Shown: positions 54,203 through 61,787, counted from the stretch's first letter. The stretch is 64,000 bases of DNA from Geobacter sp. UBA6151 (GCA_002423105.1 DIUT01000046.1:82683-146682); one strand, 5' to 3'. Notes: a model not told the origin generated them from the sequence alone. Translations and numbers: made by a program.

Positions 54203-55585
54203 TCAACCTACCTCGGCATATTCCCTGACCCGGAATTGCACACCAAGGGATATGGCCAGCAGACGGCAGGCTTCCACATCCAGGCCCGGCAGGGTGACGG
54301 CGGTAGCGGTCACCTCCGCTATGTAGGTGGGAGCCTGGCGCAGGAAGTCGCAGACGCCGGTAAATCCGCTTTCACCAAAGGGAGTGTTGCAGAGCCGGGC
54401 GTAGGTGGCGCTGTCCGGCGCGTTCAGGCTGACGGAGATGCTGTCCACCAGTCCCTGTAATTCCGGCAGGATGTTGCGGCCATGGGCCAGATTGGCCTGA
54501 CCGTCGCTGTTGATCCTGATCCGGTAGCCGCGCTGTTTCAGGGCCGCTGCCACCTGTTTCACCAGATCAAGGCGCAACAGCGATTCGCCGAAGCCGCAGA
54601 ACACCACCTCGTCAATGTCGTTGGGGTGCCCGATGGCGGCCATCACCTCTTCAAAGCCCGGCTCATGGTCCAGAAGCAGGTTGTGGCCCTTGACCGTGAA
54701 TTCATCGAACTTTGCACAGAAACTGCAGCGGTTGGAGCAGCGGTTGGTGATGTTCAGGTAGAGCGAATTGCGGATACGGTAGGCGATCCGGGTGGAGGAA
54801 TCCCACAGCGGAATGCCGAACAGTTTACCTGCGTTCATGGTGGTGATGCGAGCCACATCCTCCAGAGTAAGTCCCTTGATCTCCGCCACTTTTTCGGCGG
54901 TAATGCGGGTGTAGGCCGGTTCGTTGCGCTTGCCCCGGTGGGGAACCGGTGCCAGATAGGGGCAGTCGGTCTCCAGCAGTAGCCGTTCGATGGGAGTGGC
55001 TGCCACCACATCCCGCAACTGCTGGTTGGAAGGGAAGGTGACGGTGCCGGGAATGGAAAGGTATAGTCCTTGCTCCAGGCATTGACGGGCAAAGGCCGTG
55101 TCACCGGAGAAGCAGTGCATCACGCCGTTGGTGACCCCTGCTTCGCGGATCATAGCCAGGGTCTCGGTATGGGCGTCCCGGTCGTGGATCACCACTGGCT
55201 TGTCCAGTTCGCGGGAAAGTTGGAGGAAACGCTGGAAGACCCGTTCCTGCTCGGAGCGGGGAGAGCGGTCGCGGAAGAAATCCAGACCGATCTCGCCGAT
55301 AGCCACGCATTTTGGGGTGTTGCGGGCCAGTTCCGCCAGGGAAGCGATGGTTGCCTCATCCACCCCATCGGCGTCGTGGGGATGGATGCCGACGGTACAG
55401 TAAATATGGGTATTGCTGGCGGCAATCTCCACCGCCTGGCGGCTGGAGGTGGCATCAGCCCCCACCACGACCATGCCGGTCACCCCGGCTTCTTCGGCCC
55501 GGCGCAACATGTCGTCCCAGTCCTGCTGGAAATCGTCGTAGTAGAGGTGGCAATGGGTGTCGATGATCGGTGTTGGTCTGTTCAT
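54203..55585 (-). CDS. TatD nuclease fused to a TatD-associated radical SAM domain
   Basis: The 460-residue protein is a two-enzyme fusion. Residues 1-258 are a TatD-type metal hydrolase (IDTHCHLYYDDF, GIHPHDADG, AIGEIGLDF, VIHDRDA, MHCFSG, ETDCPYLAP). Residues 265-460 form a short radical SAM domain with CSNRCSFC (about 281-288), matching the TatD-associated radical SAM family. TatD proteins are DNases; the substrate of the radical SAM part is not known. The fused arrangement suggests a joint role. Confidence 0.88.
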   Translation of the reverse strand: MNRPTPIIDTHCHLYYDDFQQDWDDMLRRAEEAGVTGMVVVGADATSSRQAVEIAASNTHIYCTVGIHPHDADGVDEATIASLAELARNTPKCVAIGEIGLDFFRDRSPRSEQERVFQRFLQLSRELDKPVVIHDRDAHTETLAMIREAGVTNGVMHCFSGDTAFARQCLEQGLYLSIPGTVTFPSNQQLRDVVAATPIERLLLETDCPYLAPVPHRGKRNEPAYTRITAEKVAEIKGLTLEDVARITTMNAGKLFGIPLWDSSTRIAYRIRNSLYLNITNRCSNRCSFCAKFDEFTVKGHNLLLDHEPGFEEVMAAIGHPNDIDEVVFCGFGESLLRLDLVKQVAAALKQRGYRIRINSDGQANLAHGRNILPELQGLVDSISVSLNAPDSATYARLCNTPFGESGFTGVCDFLRQAPTYIAEVTATAVTLPGLDVEACRLLAISLGVQFRVREYAEVG

Positions 55586-55658
55586 GGGAGCACTACTGTA
55601 GCCCGATTGACTGCGCTTGGCAAGGGGAGGGTGGTGGGAGAGATTAATGGGGATAATC

Positions 55659-55697
55659 TTGACATGACTAACTTAATGACCTACTCTATGGTCATTA
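55659..55697 (+). promoter_or_regulatory. Toxin-antitoxin promoter with operator
   Basis: TTGACA (55659-55664) and TACTCT (55682-55687) are 17 bp apart. The perfect inverted repeat TAATGACC-N8-GGTCATTA (55674-55697) straddles the -10 element. A second imperfect palindrome (ATGGTCATTATGATAACCAT, 55688-55707) overlaps the first codons. Both fit Phd-type autoregulation. Confidence 0.68.
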
Positions 55698-55942
55698 TGA
55701 TAACCATTAACGTCCATGAAGCCAAAACCCATCTGTCTCACTACCTTGATGAAGTGGAAAAAGGTGAGCGGGTCGTGGTCTGCAAGCGGAACCGCCCCAT
55801 CGCGGAGATTCGCCACCTTGTTCCCAAAAAGATGGAAAAACGCCCCATTGGCCTTGCCAAAGGGACGTTTACCGTGCCTGCCTCGTTTTTTGACGAACTG
55901 CCGGAGGAAACGTTGACACTGTTTTCCGGCGAATCCCCATGA
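55697..55942 (+). CDS. Phd/YefM-family antitoxin
   Basis: The 81-residue protein opens with the Phd DNA-binding motif MITINVHEAKTHLSHYLDEVEKGE...VVCKRNRPIAEI and ends with a disordered toxin-binding tail (PASFFDELPEETLTLFSGESP). The start is placed at ATG 55697; ATG 55688 is also in frame. No ribosome site is visible and the predicted transcript starts almost at the ATG, so a leaderless message is possible. It overlaps the toxin gene by 4 nt. Confidence 0.85.
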   Translation: MITINVHEAKTHLSHYLDEVEKGERVVVCKRNRPIAEIRHLVPKKMEKRPIGLAKGTFTVPASFFDELPEETLTLFSGESP

Positions 55943-56325
55943 ACATCCTGCTGGATAGCTGCACGTTTCTCTGGCTGGTCACGGACAGTAACGAGCTTTC
56001 GGACACTGCCCGCCGCCTGTTCGTTGACCCGGATAACGACGTCTATTTAAGCGTTGCCTCTGTCTGGGAGATCATCGTCAAGCATAACCTGGGTAAACTG
56101 CCGCTTCCCGAACCGCCCCACGAATTCATCAAAAGCAATCGCATCCGTCACCGGATAGAAAGCCTGCCGCTGGACGAAGCGGCGGTACTGCACCTCTCGC
56201 GCCTGCCGGAATATCACAAAGATCCCTTCGACCGCATCATCATCTGCCAGGCCATTGCCGCAAGCCTGACCATCCTTACTCCGGATAGCCAGATCACCAG
56301 GTATCCGGTGCGGACGGAGTGGTAG
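55939..56325 (+). CDS. PIN-domain toxin (VapC-like)
   Basis: The 128-residue PIN protein has the acidic active-site set: D6 (LLDSCTFLW), E44 (SVWEIIVK) and D95/D98 (KDPFDRIII). It ends with a typical PIN tail (LTILTPDSQITRYPV). It is a ribonuclease inhibited by the upstream Phd-like partner. Its ATG is within the antitoxin stop (ATGA). Confidence 0.88.
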   Translation: MNILLDSCTFLWLVTDSNELSDTARRLFVDPDNDVYLSVASVWEIIVKHNLGKLPLPEPPHEFIKSNRIRHRIESLPLDEAAVLHLSRLPEYHKDPFDRIIICQAIAASLTILTPDSQITRYPVRTEW

Positions 56326-56406
56326 GCGGGAAGGTGTTGAACTGTTTGGCAGCTACGTTGGAGATTTAGTTCCGTATCCTGTCCTCGGAATTCCCCTTGA
56401 TTATTT

Positions 56407-56477
56407 GCTCAACGGTGCCGGCCATGACCCGCCCGCCATGGTTTTTGGGCGGTCGGCGTCTATGGACGTGGTTGGGC
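56407..56477 (-). repeat. attC site (canonical), 3' of the 379-residue cassette gene
   Basis: On the minus strand this 71-bp site runs from GCCCAAC (RYYYAAC core) to GTTGAGC (GTTRRRY core). The inner boxes CCATAGAC and GTCATGG pair with one extrahelical A, and the centre folds through GACCGCCC/GGGCGGGTC. Core sites, size and the unpaired base are the defining marks of integron attC sites. It lies 22 nt after the gene's stop codon. Confidence 0.75.
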
Positions 56478-56498
56478 AACCATTCTAATTTGCTACAT

Positions 56499-57638
56499 TT
56501 AACTGACATATTCACTGGAAATGAACCCGTAAAGGAGAGAGTCTAATTCATCTTTTTTATAGTGGTTGACATGCCAAAAAACAGATTCTCCATCGAAGCC
56601 GGTGACTCGGTAATCGGTATCAATTCTTTTCATTTCTGGAGGGGTGTAACCAACAATATTTGAGGTTACGTCTGCCTTTTCGTAAACGGGTACGCCTTCT
56701 TTGTTTAATTCAAGGTAATAGTTGCCGTAGTCTGATGTTCGTATACTTTTTCTAACGGTATGTATGCACAGCATTATGTTAATAGTTGTTGTGAGGATGT
56801 ACTCAATCTTGTCACTGAGGATCCGAGGATCTAGCTTGTCAAAGTCGTGCTTGATTATCCAGTTGCCTTCTTTTCTAGTCCTATATACTTCCGGTGTGAG
56901 CCTCCATATATTCCAAAAATCTGTTGTATCCACACGCTGTTTCAGTAACTCTTGGTCTATGCGGCTGTGGTCCCTGACAATGTAATCAGTTGGTTCTTTA
57001 ACGTTTTTTTCAATATATTCTTTGTTCCTCGCGTAAAAAGGTGCAAGTGTGTATCCGCCTAGAAGCCCTTTAGGTTTGCCATCTTCATACTCTGAAATAT
57101 CGTAATGTCGTTCAATTTCAAGATAGATTGCCTTTCTGCAATTGATAGAGCAAGTTTCATGATCGCCATTTTCTAAGGCATTCTTTGCTTCAATTAGCAG
57201 TGTTTTGACTTCACAATCGTCTAGCAAATCAATCGCACAAAATGTCGCATAAGAAACACCAAATACGGAATTTGATACTTCATCAAAAAACTCTCTGACA
57301 CTTAATGCAAGTCGTTCACACTCATCACGAGCAGGCTGAATTCCGTAATGTTTTGAATCAACACGAACACGGTTTAGACGAAGTAATTTAATTTTGAATG
57401 GCAGCTCTTTGGGTTCAATTTTCTTATTTATCTCCACAAAATATTTGTCGAACTTTGTATTTTGATCTATTTCAGCTCCGACATGGTTCGCTAAGGCAAG
57501 TAGAAATGCTTCTACTGCATCTTGAATCAAGTTTACAGCCGCGAACAGATAAAGATTGTTGCTAGAGCGTAAGCTTGAAGTCCCTAGCTCGTGTAGGTGT
57601 CTTGCTAAAATAATTTGGCGTGCAGTTTCAATATCCAT
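56499..57638 (-). CDS. Unknown cassette protein (HEPN-like N-terminus?)
   Basis: The 379-residue soluble protein is not recognised. The N-terminus is helical (YLFAAVNLIQDAVEAFLLALANHVG) in the manner of HEPN-type bundles, and the C-terminal 80 residues are beta-rich (VPVYEKADVTSNIVGYTPPEM... GESVFWHVNHYKKD), perhaps an SH3-like sensor. GGAGG lies 5 nt before ATG 57638. The gene starts a few bases after a GTTGGAT core and ends before a canonical attC, so it forms one integron cassette. Composition is clearly more AT-rich than the flanking chromosome. Confidence 0.6.
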   Translation of the reverse strand: MDIETARQIILARHLHELGTSSLRSSNNLYLFAAVNLIQDAVEAFLLALANHVGAEIDQNTKFDKYFVEINKKIEPKELPFKIKLLRLNRVRVDSKHYGIQPARDECERLALSVREFFDEVSNSVFGVSYATFCAIDLLDDCEVKTLLIEAKNALENGDHETCSINCRKAIYLEIERHYDISEYEDGKPKGLLGGYTLAPFYARNKEYIEKNVKEPTDYIVRDHSRIDQELLKQRVDTTDFWNIWRLTPEVYRTRKEGNWIIKHDFDKLDPRILSDKIEYILTTTINIMLCIHTVRKSIRTSDYGNYYLELNKEGVPVYEKADVTSNIVGYTPPEMKRIDTDYRVTGFDGESVFWHVNHYKKDELDSLLYGFISSEYVS

Positions 57639-57647
57639 TATTGCCTC

Positions 57648-57690
57648 CATACATCCAACGGCTATGAGGTTGCTGCGTACCAAGTGTTAA
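57648..57690 (-). repeat. Degenerate or truncated attC-like junction
   Basis: Between the HNH gene stop and the next start the minus strand shows GATTAAC and then, about 28 nt later, GTTGGAT, a perfect GTTRRRY core. The interval is shorter than normal attC sites and lacks a clear central stem, so it may be a worn or truncated site. Confidence 0.35.
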
Positions 57691-57698
57691 TCGGTTCG

Positions 57699-58394
57699 CT
57701 AATCCCCATCGCTTTTCTGTCCGCATGTCATACACATAACACCACTCCATGGGCCATAATGGCCACAATTAAAGCATAACCAGCTTGAGTGAGGATTTTT
57801 TGAAATAGATGTAATTCCGGAAATATTACCACTTACGACAGTTGCAATTTCTTTAGACTTGTCAACTTTTACAACCTTCCAATCAGGAGGCAGATGAAAG
57901 CAGTGCAATTTATCATCAATATCTATAGCCGCTGGTGTTGGATGTGAAATATTAAATAACTCCATAAGATCTGATTTATTTAATGTGCCACTGTCGATTG
58001 CTACACTAATTTTCCCTATCAATTTGTCAGCCTTGATGTTTTTTATGACTTTTTCTTTTAATTTTCGTGCCTCGTCTGTTTTCTTTCTAACCCCATGTAA
58101 TATGGCTACGAACGCTGGAGATGGCTTAAATAGGCTTGTTCTCTTCCTACTGTTACAGTTCCCGTGGCATGGAACCCAATTACAAAAGTCGTTTATGGAG
58201 AAGTCATCTCCTAAATCATAAAGCTTAATTGCTCCGGCAAGGTCGTCTGGATGATCAATTAATTGCTCAGGGATTATATGATCAATTGTCACATCTTGTA
58301 GTCTTATTGGTTCTCCACACCAAAAGCATTGAAATTCATGCGTTTGCCAAATTGCGAATCTTTCAGCCATAGAAAATGTATATTTTGCCCCCAT
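57699..58394 (-). CDS. HNH endonuclease with C-terminal zinc ribbon
   Basis: The 231-residue protein has an HNH domain: CFWCGEPI, the catalytic VTIDHIIPEQ and NWVPCHGNCNSRKR (about residues 20-95). A helical linker and a C-terminal double CxxC ribbon (CFNCGHYG...CMTCG) follow. HNH proteins of this type are common in defence islands and cassettes. ATG 58394 has GGAG 6 nt upstream; the TTG 12 nt earlier is not needed. It starts about 30 nt after a GTTGAGC attC core. Confidence 0.75.
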   Translation of the reverse strand: MGAKYTFSMAERFAIWQTHEFQCFWCGEPIRLQDVTIDHIIPEQLIDHPDDLAGAIKLYDLGDDFSINDFCNWVPCHGNCNSRKRTSLFKPSPAFVAILHGVRKKTDEARKLKEKVIKNIKADKLIGKISVAIDSGTLNKSDLMELFNISHPTPAAIDIDDKLHCFHLPPDWKVVKVDKSKEIATVVSGNISGITSISKNPHSSWLCFNCGHYGPWSGVMCMTCGQKSDGD

Positions 58395-58422
58395 CACGTT
58401 CTCCAAAAATTATTTATTAATT

Positions 58423-58526
58423 GCTCAACGGTTCGCGCAGTTGACCCGTTCGGGCAGCCTCTCCGCCCGACCGGCGTCGAACTGCCTAGTTGGGACTTCG
58501 CATTTTTAGCCGTTAGTTTATCTGGT
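58423..58526 (-). repeat. attC site A between the two-TM gene and the HNH gene
   Basis: Minus strand: TCCCAAC (58505-58499) to GTTGAGC (58429-58423). Inner boxes AGTTCGAC and GTCAACT pair with one extrahelical C, and TCGGGC/GCCCGA form the central stem. An outer CTAACGG/CCGTTGAG pairing extends it to 58526. About 110 bp, including flank to about 58570, closely match site B at 60199-60285. Confidence 0.7.
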
Positions 58527-58582
58527 TTTGTCAAATACGAAGGTCTGACCCTCGGAGTCAAGGGCTGCCGCCTTCGGGGGGG

Positions 58583-59449
58583 CTATACAGTTGTTAACGC
58601 CTTCTTATACATCTCTTTTATACTATTGATACAAATTTCAAATATTCTGTTGTTATCTTCTTTTGTAATATGGAGCCGGACTCTTTCTGTCACTAGTGGA
58701 TAGCAGAATTCCACAATTAATTCAGCATCAGGATAGTCAATATCTCGAGCAGTCAAGTTAATGGGGTAAAACGACATGTACTCTTTCATTTCAATTTCGT
58801 TACTTGTAAAGCCTCTCGTTCTATAATCAAGGCAAGTTCTTTTTAATCTGTTATACGAGCTGATTATTTCATTTTCATAGCCAACTCGTGAGAAGTATTC
58901 ACTAAAATATGATTTACCGAAAATTTTCTCAAAGTCTGGATTCTGGATTAGTGTCGGTGATTGCATGAGTATTTTCAGCGTAGTCTTACGGCGTAACAAT
59001 TCTTCAATAAAACCTCGATTTTGGCTGAAATTAGTGCTGCCTACCCCAACAATTAGTAAGCTATGCTTGGTTCTACCGCGAAGTTCTTCATAACTGACAA
59101 GGCGCTTACCATCAGATGCTTCATTGATGTTTACTGATTTAATACCGTTATTCTGCAAGTGTTCTGCAAGCTTAAGAGTTTCTATATCCAGTTTGAAGAC
59201 ATAACCAAGTTTCCTGAAAAGGAAAATTGAGATCGGAGTTATTTTTCTAATTAGGAGGAAAAACATAGCAATAGTAATTGCCAAAATAAGCAGCCAATAC
59301 AAGAAGCCTGATAGCTTATCAGCTAAAGTCTGATCGTGTACAAATGTTTTGAGAAATGACTTAATCCCACTTTCTGCAAAAACTATGGATAGAACATCGG
59401 CAATGATTCCAATGAGTACCAGAATCCAATCGCGGTTATCGTTTTTCAT
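58583..59449 (-). CDS. Two-TM protein of unknown function, NTase partner
   Basis: The 288-residue protein has two N-terminal membrane helices (about 8-28 and 47-70) and a cytoplasmic domain. The latter contains LLIVGVGSTNFSQNRGFIEELLRRKTTLKILMQSP, a beta-alpha unit reminiscent of the phospholipase-D-like or nucleotide-sensing folds found next to signalling NTases, but I see no HxK motif. It overlaps the upstream nucleotidyltransferase gene by 14 nt, and the pair shares one cassette. A membrane effector role is inferred from layout. Confidence 0.6.
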   Translation of the reverse strand: MKNDNRDWILVLIGIIADVLSIVFAESGIKSFLKTFVHDQTLADKLSGFLYWLLILAITIAMFFLLIRKITPISIFLFRKLGYVFKLDIETLKLAEHLQNNGIKSVNINEASDGKRLVSYEELRGRTKHSLLIVGVGSTNFSQNRGFIEELLRRKTTLKILMQSPTLIQNPDFEKIFGKSYFSEYFSRVGYENEIISSYNRLKRTCLDYRTRGFTSNEIEMKEYMSFYPINLTARDIDYPDAELIVEFCYPLVTERVRLHITKEDNNRIFEICINSIKEMYKKALTTV

Positions 59450-60185
59450 TATACTTCCTTAGTACCAAAGGGATAAATGTTTCAATGAAATTGGAAATTT
59501 CAATTAGAGTCTCTTCTAGTTTACATACTTCAATAGAAGAATAATTGTTCTTTATTAAGTGTAGCTTTTGTAGCACTTCGAATTTAAATTCAGGGAATAC
59601 ATTTTCTGCATTTTCAATGGTGTCCTCATACGGATTACAAAAAATATCAAATAGCCTCAATGAGGCTCGTACAATGGAAAATGTTCTCCTCAATAATTGA
59701 GGGAAATTGTCTTTTAAATTACTCGTTCTGAATAATGTTTCTATGAAATATTCACGTTTCCAAAATAACATTTGATTTATATAATAAAGTGCTGCTTGTT
59801 TCTCTTGCTGATCAGTTATTTGGAAATCCGGTAGTGAGCCGAATAAAATTTGATGTTGATGAGGTCTTTTGATTGCGTTCATTATTATTCCGTTGTAGAG
59901 ACACTGACTATATGTAATATCAGATAACTCAGCCTCGGATATTTGATTCAAATCTATTCGCAACGAATATTTGCTCTCTATTCGTTCAATAGTGCTTGCC
60001 AGCCTTTCAAAATTTAGTTTTTGGAGGTTTTTCCAGATGATAATGAAGTCTAGATCTGACCAATCTTGGATTATTTTTTTCTCTCGATTTATACTGCCGA
60101 TGAGGAGTATGGCTTTCACATTCTCGATTTCATTCTCCAAGATACCAGAGATAAAATCATTCACGCACACTTCAATTTTTTCCAT
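59436..60185 (-). CDS. Nucleotidyltransferase (pol-beta superfamily)
   Basis: The 249-residue protein has the NTase signature G30-S31 in LIGSINREK, D44-x-D46 in WSDLDFIII, and a third acid, D78, in LRIDLNQ, so the metal site looks complete. The C-terminal half is helical, as in minimal NTase-helical proteins. It could modify a small molecule, a protein or tRNA. It lacks the usual GSxxxGT of CD-NTases, so it is not a clear CBASS cyclase. AGGAG immediately follows the attC core GTTGGCA and is 9 nt before the start. Confidence 0.68.
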   Translation of the reverse strand: MEKIEVCVNDFISGILENEIENVKAILLIGSINREKKIIQDWSDLDFIIIWKNLQKLNFERLASTIERIESKYSLRIDLNQISEAELSDITYSQCLYNGIIMNAIKRPHQHQILFGSLPDFQITDQQEKQAALYYINQMLFWKREYFIETLFRTSNLKDNFPQLLRRTFSIVRASLRLFDIFCNPYEDTIENAENVFPEFKFEVLQKLHLIKNNYSSIEVCKLEETLIEISNFIETFIPLVLRKYNEKR

Positions 60186-60198
60186 ATATTATTGCTCC

Positions 60199-60285
60199 TG
60201 CCAACGGTTTTGCAGAACACCGGGGGCTTTTTCGCCCGACCGGTGTCGAACTACTTGGTTGAGACTTCGTATTTTTATCCGTTGG
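60199..60285 (-). repeat. attC-like site B between HEPN-like and NTase cassettes
   Basis: The minus strand carries TCTCAAC (60264-60258) and GTTGGCA (60205-60199) cores and an outer CCAACGG/CCGTTGG pair ending at 60285. The centre stem ACACCGG/CCGGTGT plus GGGC/GCCC has a bulge. It and the flank to about 60335 are strongly similar to site A (shared CGCCCGACCGG and ATCTGGTTTTGTCAAAT). Confidence 0.6.
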
Positions 60286-60345
60286 TTTATCTGGTTTTGT
60301 CAAATGCGTAGGACTGATCCTCGAAGGTACTCAGCGACGCCCTTC

Positions 60346-60999
60346 TTATTTTCCCACGGTTATGCCGGGTTTTAAAAAGTCACCATCATCAGAAAACTTG
60401 TCTGGAACATACGATACTTCTAAAATTGATTTATCCTTCGTAACCAAGATTCCATACTGAGTGGATTTTCCTTCCACAAATTCTTTCTTTTCCTGTCCCT
60501 GTAATAGAAAGTTACCTCGGAATAAATTCGGATCATTTTGTCTTAAAAAAGTGTCATAGAGTGTTTCAATAACTTTTCCCTCTGCTTTTAGTACAAAACG
60601 CTTTTGAATCTCTGAAACTGTATAATCAATTTCAGCTAACAACTGGTTTGAATTTATGTTCACAGAGAATCCGGTAGGAACAGTATCAAAATAACGAAGT
60701 TCGTATACCTTTATCAAGAATTCTAGAAAACTATTGTTGAGTGAATCTAGCAACTTTGGGTCGTAGTTTTTAACTTGGTTCAGCAATGCTATTTTCAAGT
60801 GACCGCCTGTTCTGTTTCCTTTCATTCGGTCAATGGCTTTGAAATATTTTTCAATTGATGTGCTGGCTTGAACTGCACCTTGAAGTAATTGATTGTTTAG
60901 TATGAGTATCCTAGCAGCTATGTAATCTTTGAAAGCTAAGTTCAAGAAAGAAAGAATTTCAAGTGTATTGTTTTGATTTGATGTCTTGGATGTTGTCAT
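60346..60999 (-). CDS. HEPN-like domain protein
   Basis: The 217-residue protein has a HEPN-type helical bundle at the start: FKDYIAARILILNNQLLQGAVQASTSIEKYFKAIDRMKG then GGHLKIALL. The usual RX4-6H ribonuclease motif is not exact (R63-x3-H67), so it may be inactive or a variant. The C-terminal 80 residues are beta-rich. AAAAGGAG lies just before ATG 60999. It is the first gene of the array on this strand, upstream of the NTase cassette, which recalls HEPN-MNT pairs. Confidence 0.62.
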   Translation of the reverse strand: MTTSKTSNQNNTLEILSFLNLAFKDYIAARILILNNQLLQGAVQASTSIEKYFKAIDRMKGNRTGGHLKIALLNQVKNYDPKLLDSLNNSFLEFLIKVYELRYFDTVPTGFSVNINSNQLLAEIDYTVSEIQKRFVLKAEGKVIETLYDTFLRQNDPNLFRGNFLLQGQEKKEFVEGKSTQYGILVTKDKSILEVSYVPDKFSDDGDFLKPGITVGK

Positions 61000-61332
61000 A
61001 CAATTCTCCTTTTGTTTTCTGAGATGTACCTTGATGTAAAAAAGCTCTGTGAGGCGTGGTAATATGCGGCCTAAGCGAAATTTTACACTTCCGGTTTTTA
61101 TAGCTTTTTCCTTGCGTTCTTACTGCTCCACCAGGGTATTTCTTCGGCATGATCGCGGCATTCGGTTATTCTGTCTCCCGGCCTCGCCAGCGATGCCACG
61201 AAACGCCACAACTCTTTGTTTTTACTTCGCCTATTTACGCCACATTCAGGCCAAATGCTGGCTCACGCTAAAACGCTGGGTTTTTCCGCCTGTTTATGAT
61301 TTTGACCAACTACTTGATCACCAGCTTAGGCT

Positions 61333-61451
61333 GGTATCTAATATTATATGCCGGTATATAGTATTAGATGCTGGTATCCAATATTTGATGCCAAGCGGTA
61401 TATAATATTAGATACTTTTCTTGTTTACTTGGGTATCTAATATTAGATGCT
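61333..61451. repeat. Array of five 20-bp palindromic repeats
   Basis: Units start at 61333, 61353, 61373, 61397 and 61432, the first three directly abutting. The consensus is GGTATCTAATATTAGATGCY, whose core ATCTAATATTAGAT is a perfect 14-bp palindrome. Gaps of 4 and 15 bp precede the last two. These look like iterons or multiple operator sites. Confidence 0.8.
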
Positions 61452-61675
61452 TTTCCGGTTCCATGTCTTTTGCGTCGCGGTATCAGGCATAGCGTAAGCT
61501 TTCTTGCTTTCAGATATAAGCGGACAGCTTCCTAACAGCCTCACCCACCTACAAAATCACCCAACTTCCCAGTTTTGATGCTCACCCCAAAACCGGTTGA
61601 AAGAAATTTTACGTCAACTTAACCATCTGATATTAAACATAAAATGCCTGTTTCTGTGTGCGTATGGCAACTGAT

Positions 61676-61745
61676 GTAAAGAAACTTTACGCAAAATATT
61701 CCCAATTGATTTCAATGTGTTGCGCGGCATGTAAAGAAACTTTAC
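61676..61745. repeat. Two GTAAAG-AAA-CTTTAC palindromes
   Basis: Perfect copies lie at 61676-61690 and 61731-61745; the second extends to TGTAAAGAAACTTTACA. A weaker relative, TGAAAGAAATTTTAC, lies at 61599-61613. Their spacing and symmetry resemble protein-binding sites rather than terminators. Confidence 0.65.
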
Positions 61746-61762
61746 ACACTCTGTGGATAACT

Positions 61763-61787
61763 AAAAAACCCGCCTGTGGGGCGGGTT
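61763..61787 (-). terminator. Terminator of the sucCD operon
   Basis: AACCCGCC (61767-61774) pairs with GGCGGGTT (61780-61787) around a 5-nt loop. On the minus strand it is followed by a T-run (61768-61763). It lies about 170 bp after the sucD stop with no gene between. Confidence 0.78.

Larger units (their letters stand above)
61000..61762. other. Gene-poor repeat-rich stretch
   Basis: I find no convincing gene. The frames that stay open run through the palindromic repeats and lack ribosome sites or recognisable domains. The stretch holds the 20-bp repeat array (61333-61451), the GTAAAG palindromes (61676-61690, 61731-61745) and a DnaA-like box TGTGGATAA (61752-61760). Confidence 0.6.

Noticed and set aside
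58583..60185. Considered a standard CBASS operon
   Set aside because: The NTase lacks the GSxxxGT form and helix layout that I would expect of a CD-NTase, and no Cap2/Cap3 or HORMA/TRIP13 gene is present.
60959..61150. Minus-strand 63-codon frame overlapping the start of the HEPN-like gene
   Set aside because: It overlaps the better supported HEPN-like gene in another frame and lacks a domain.
61049..61405. Plus-strand 118-codon frame in the gene-poor region
   Set aside because: It runs through the palindromic repeat array, its product has no recognisable domain, and no good ribosome site was seen.
61333..61451. Repeat array considered as a CRISPR
   Set aside because: Units abut or have gaps of only 4 and 15 bp, with no spacers of regular length. 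There are no cas genes in the window.
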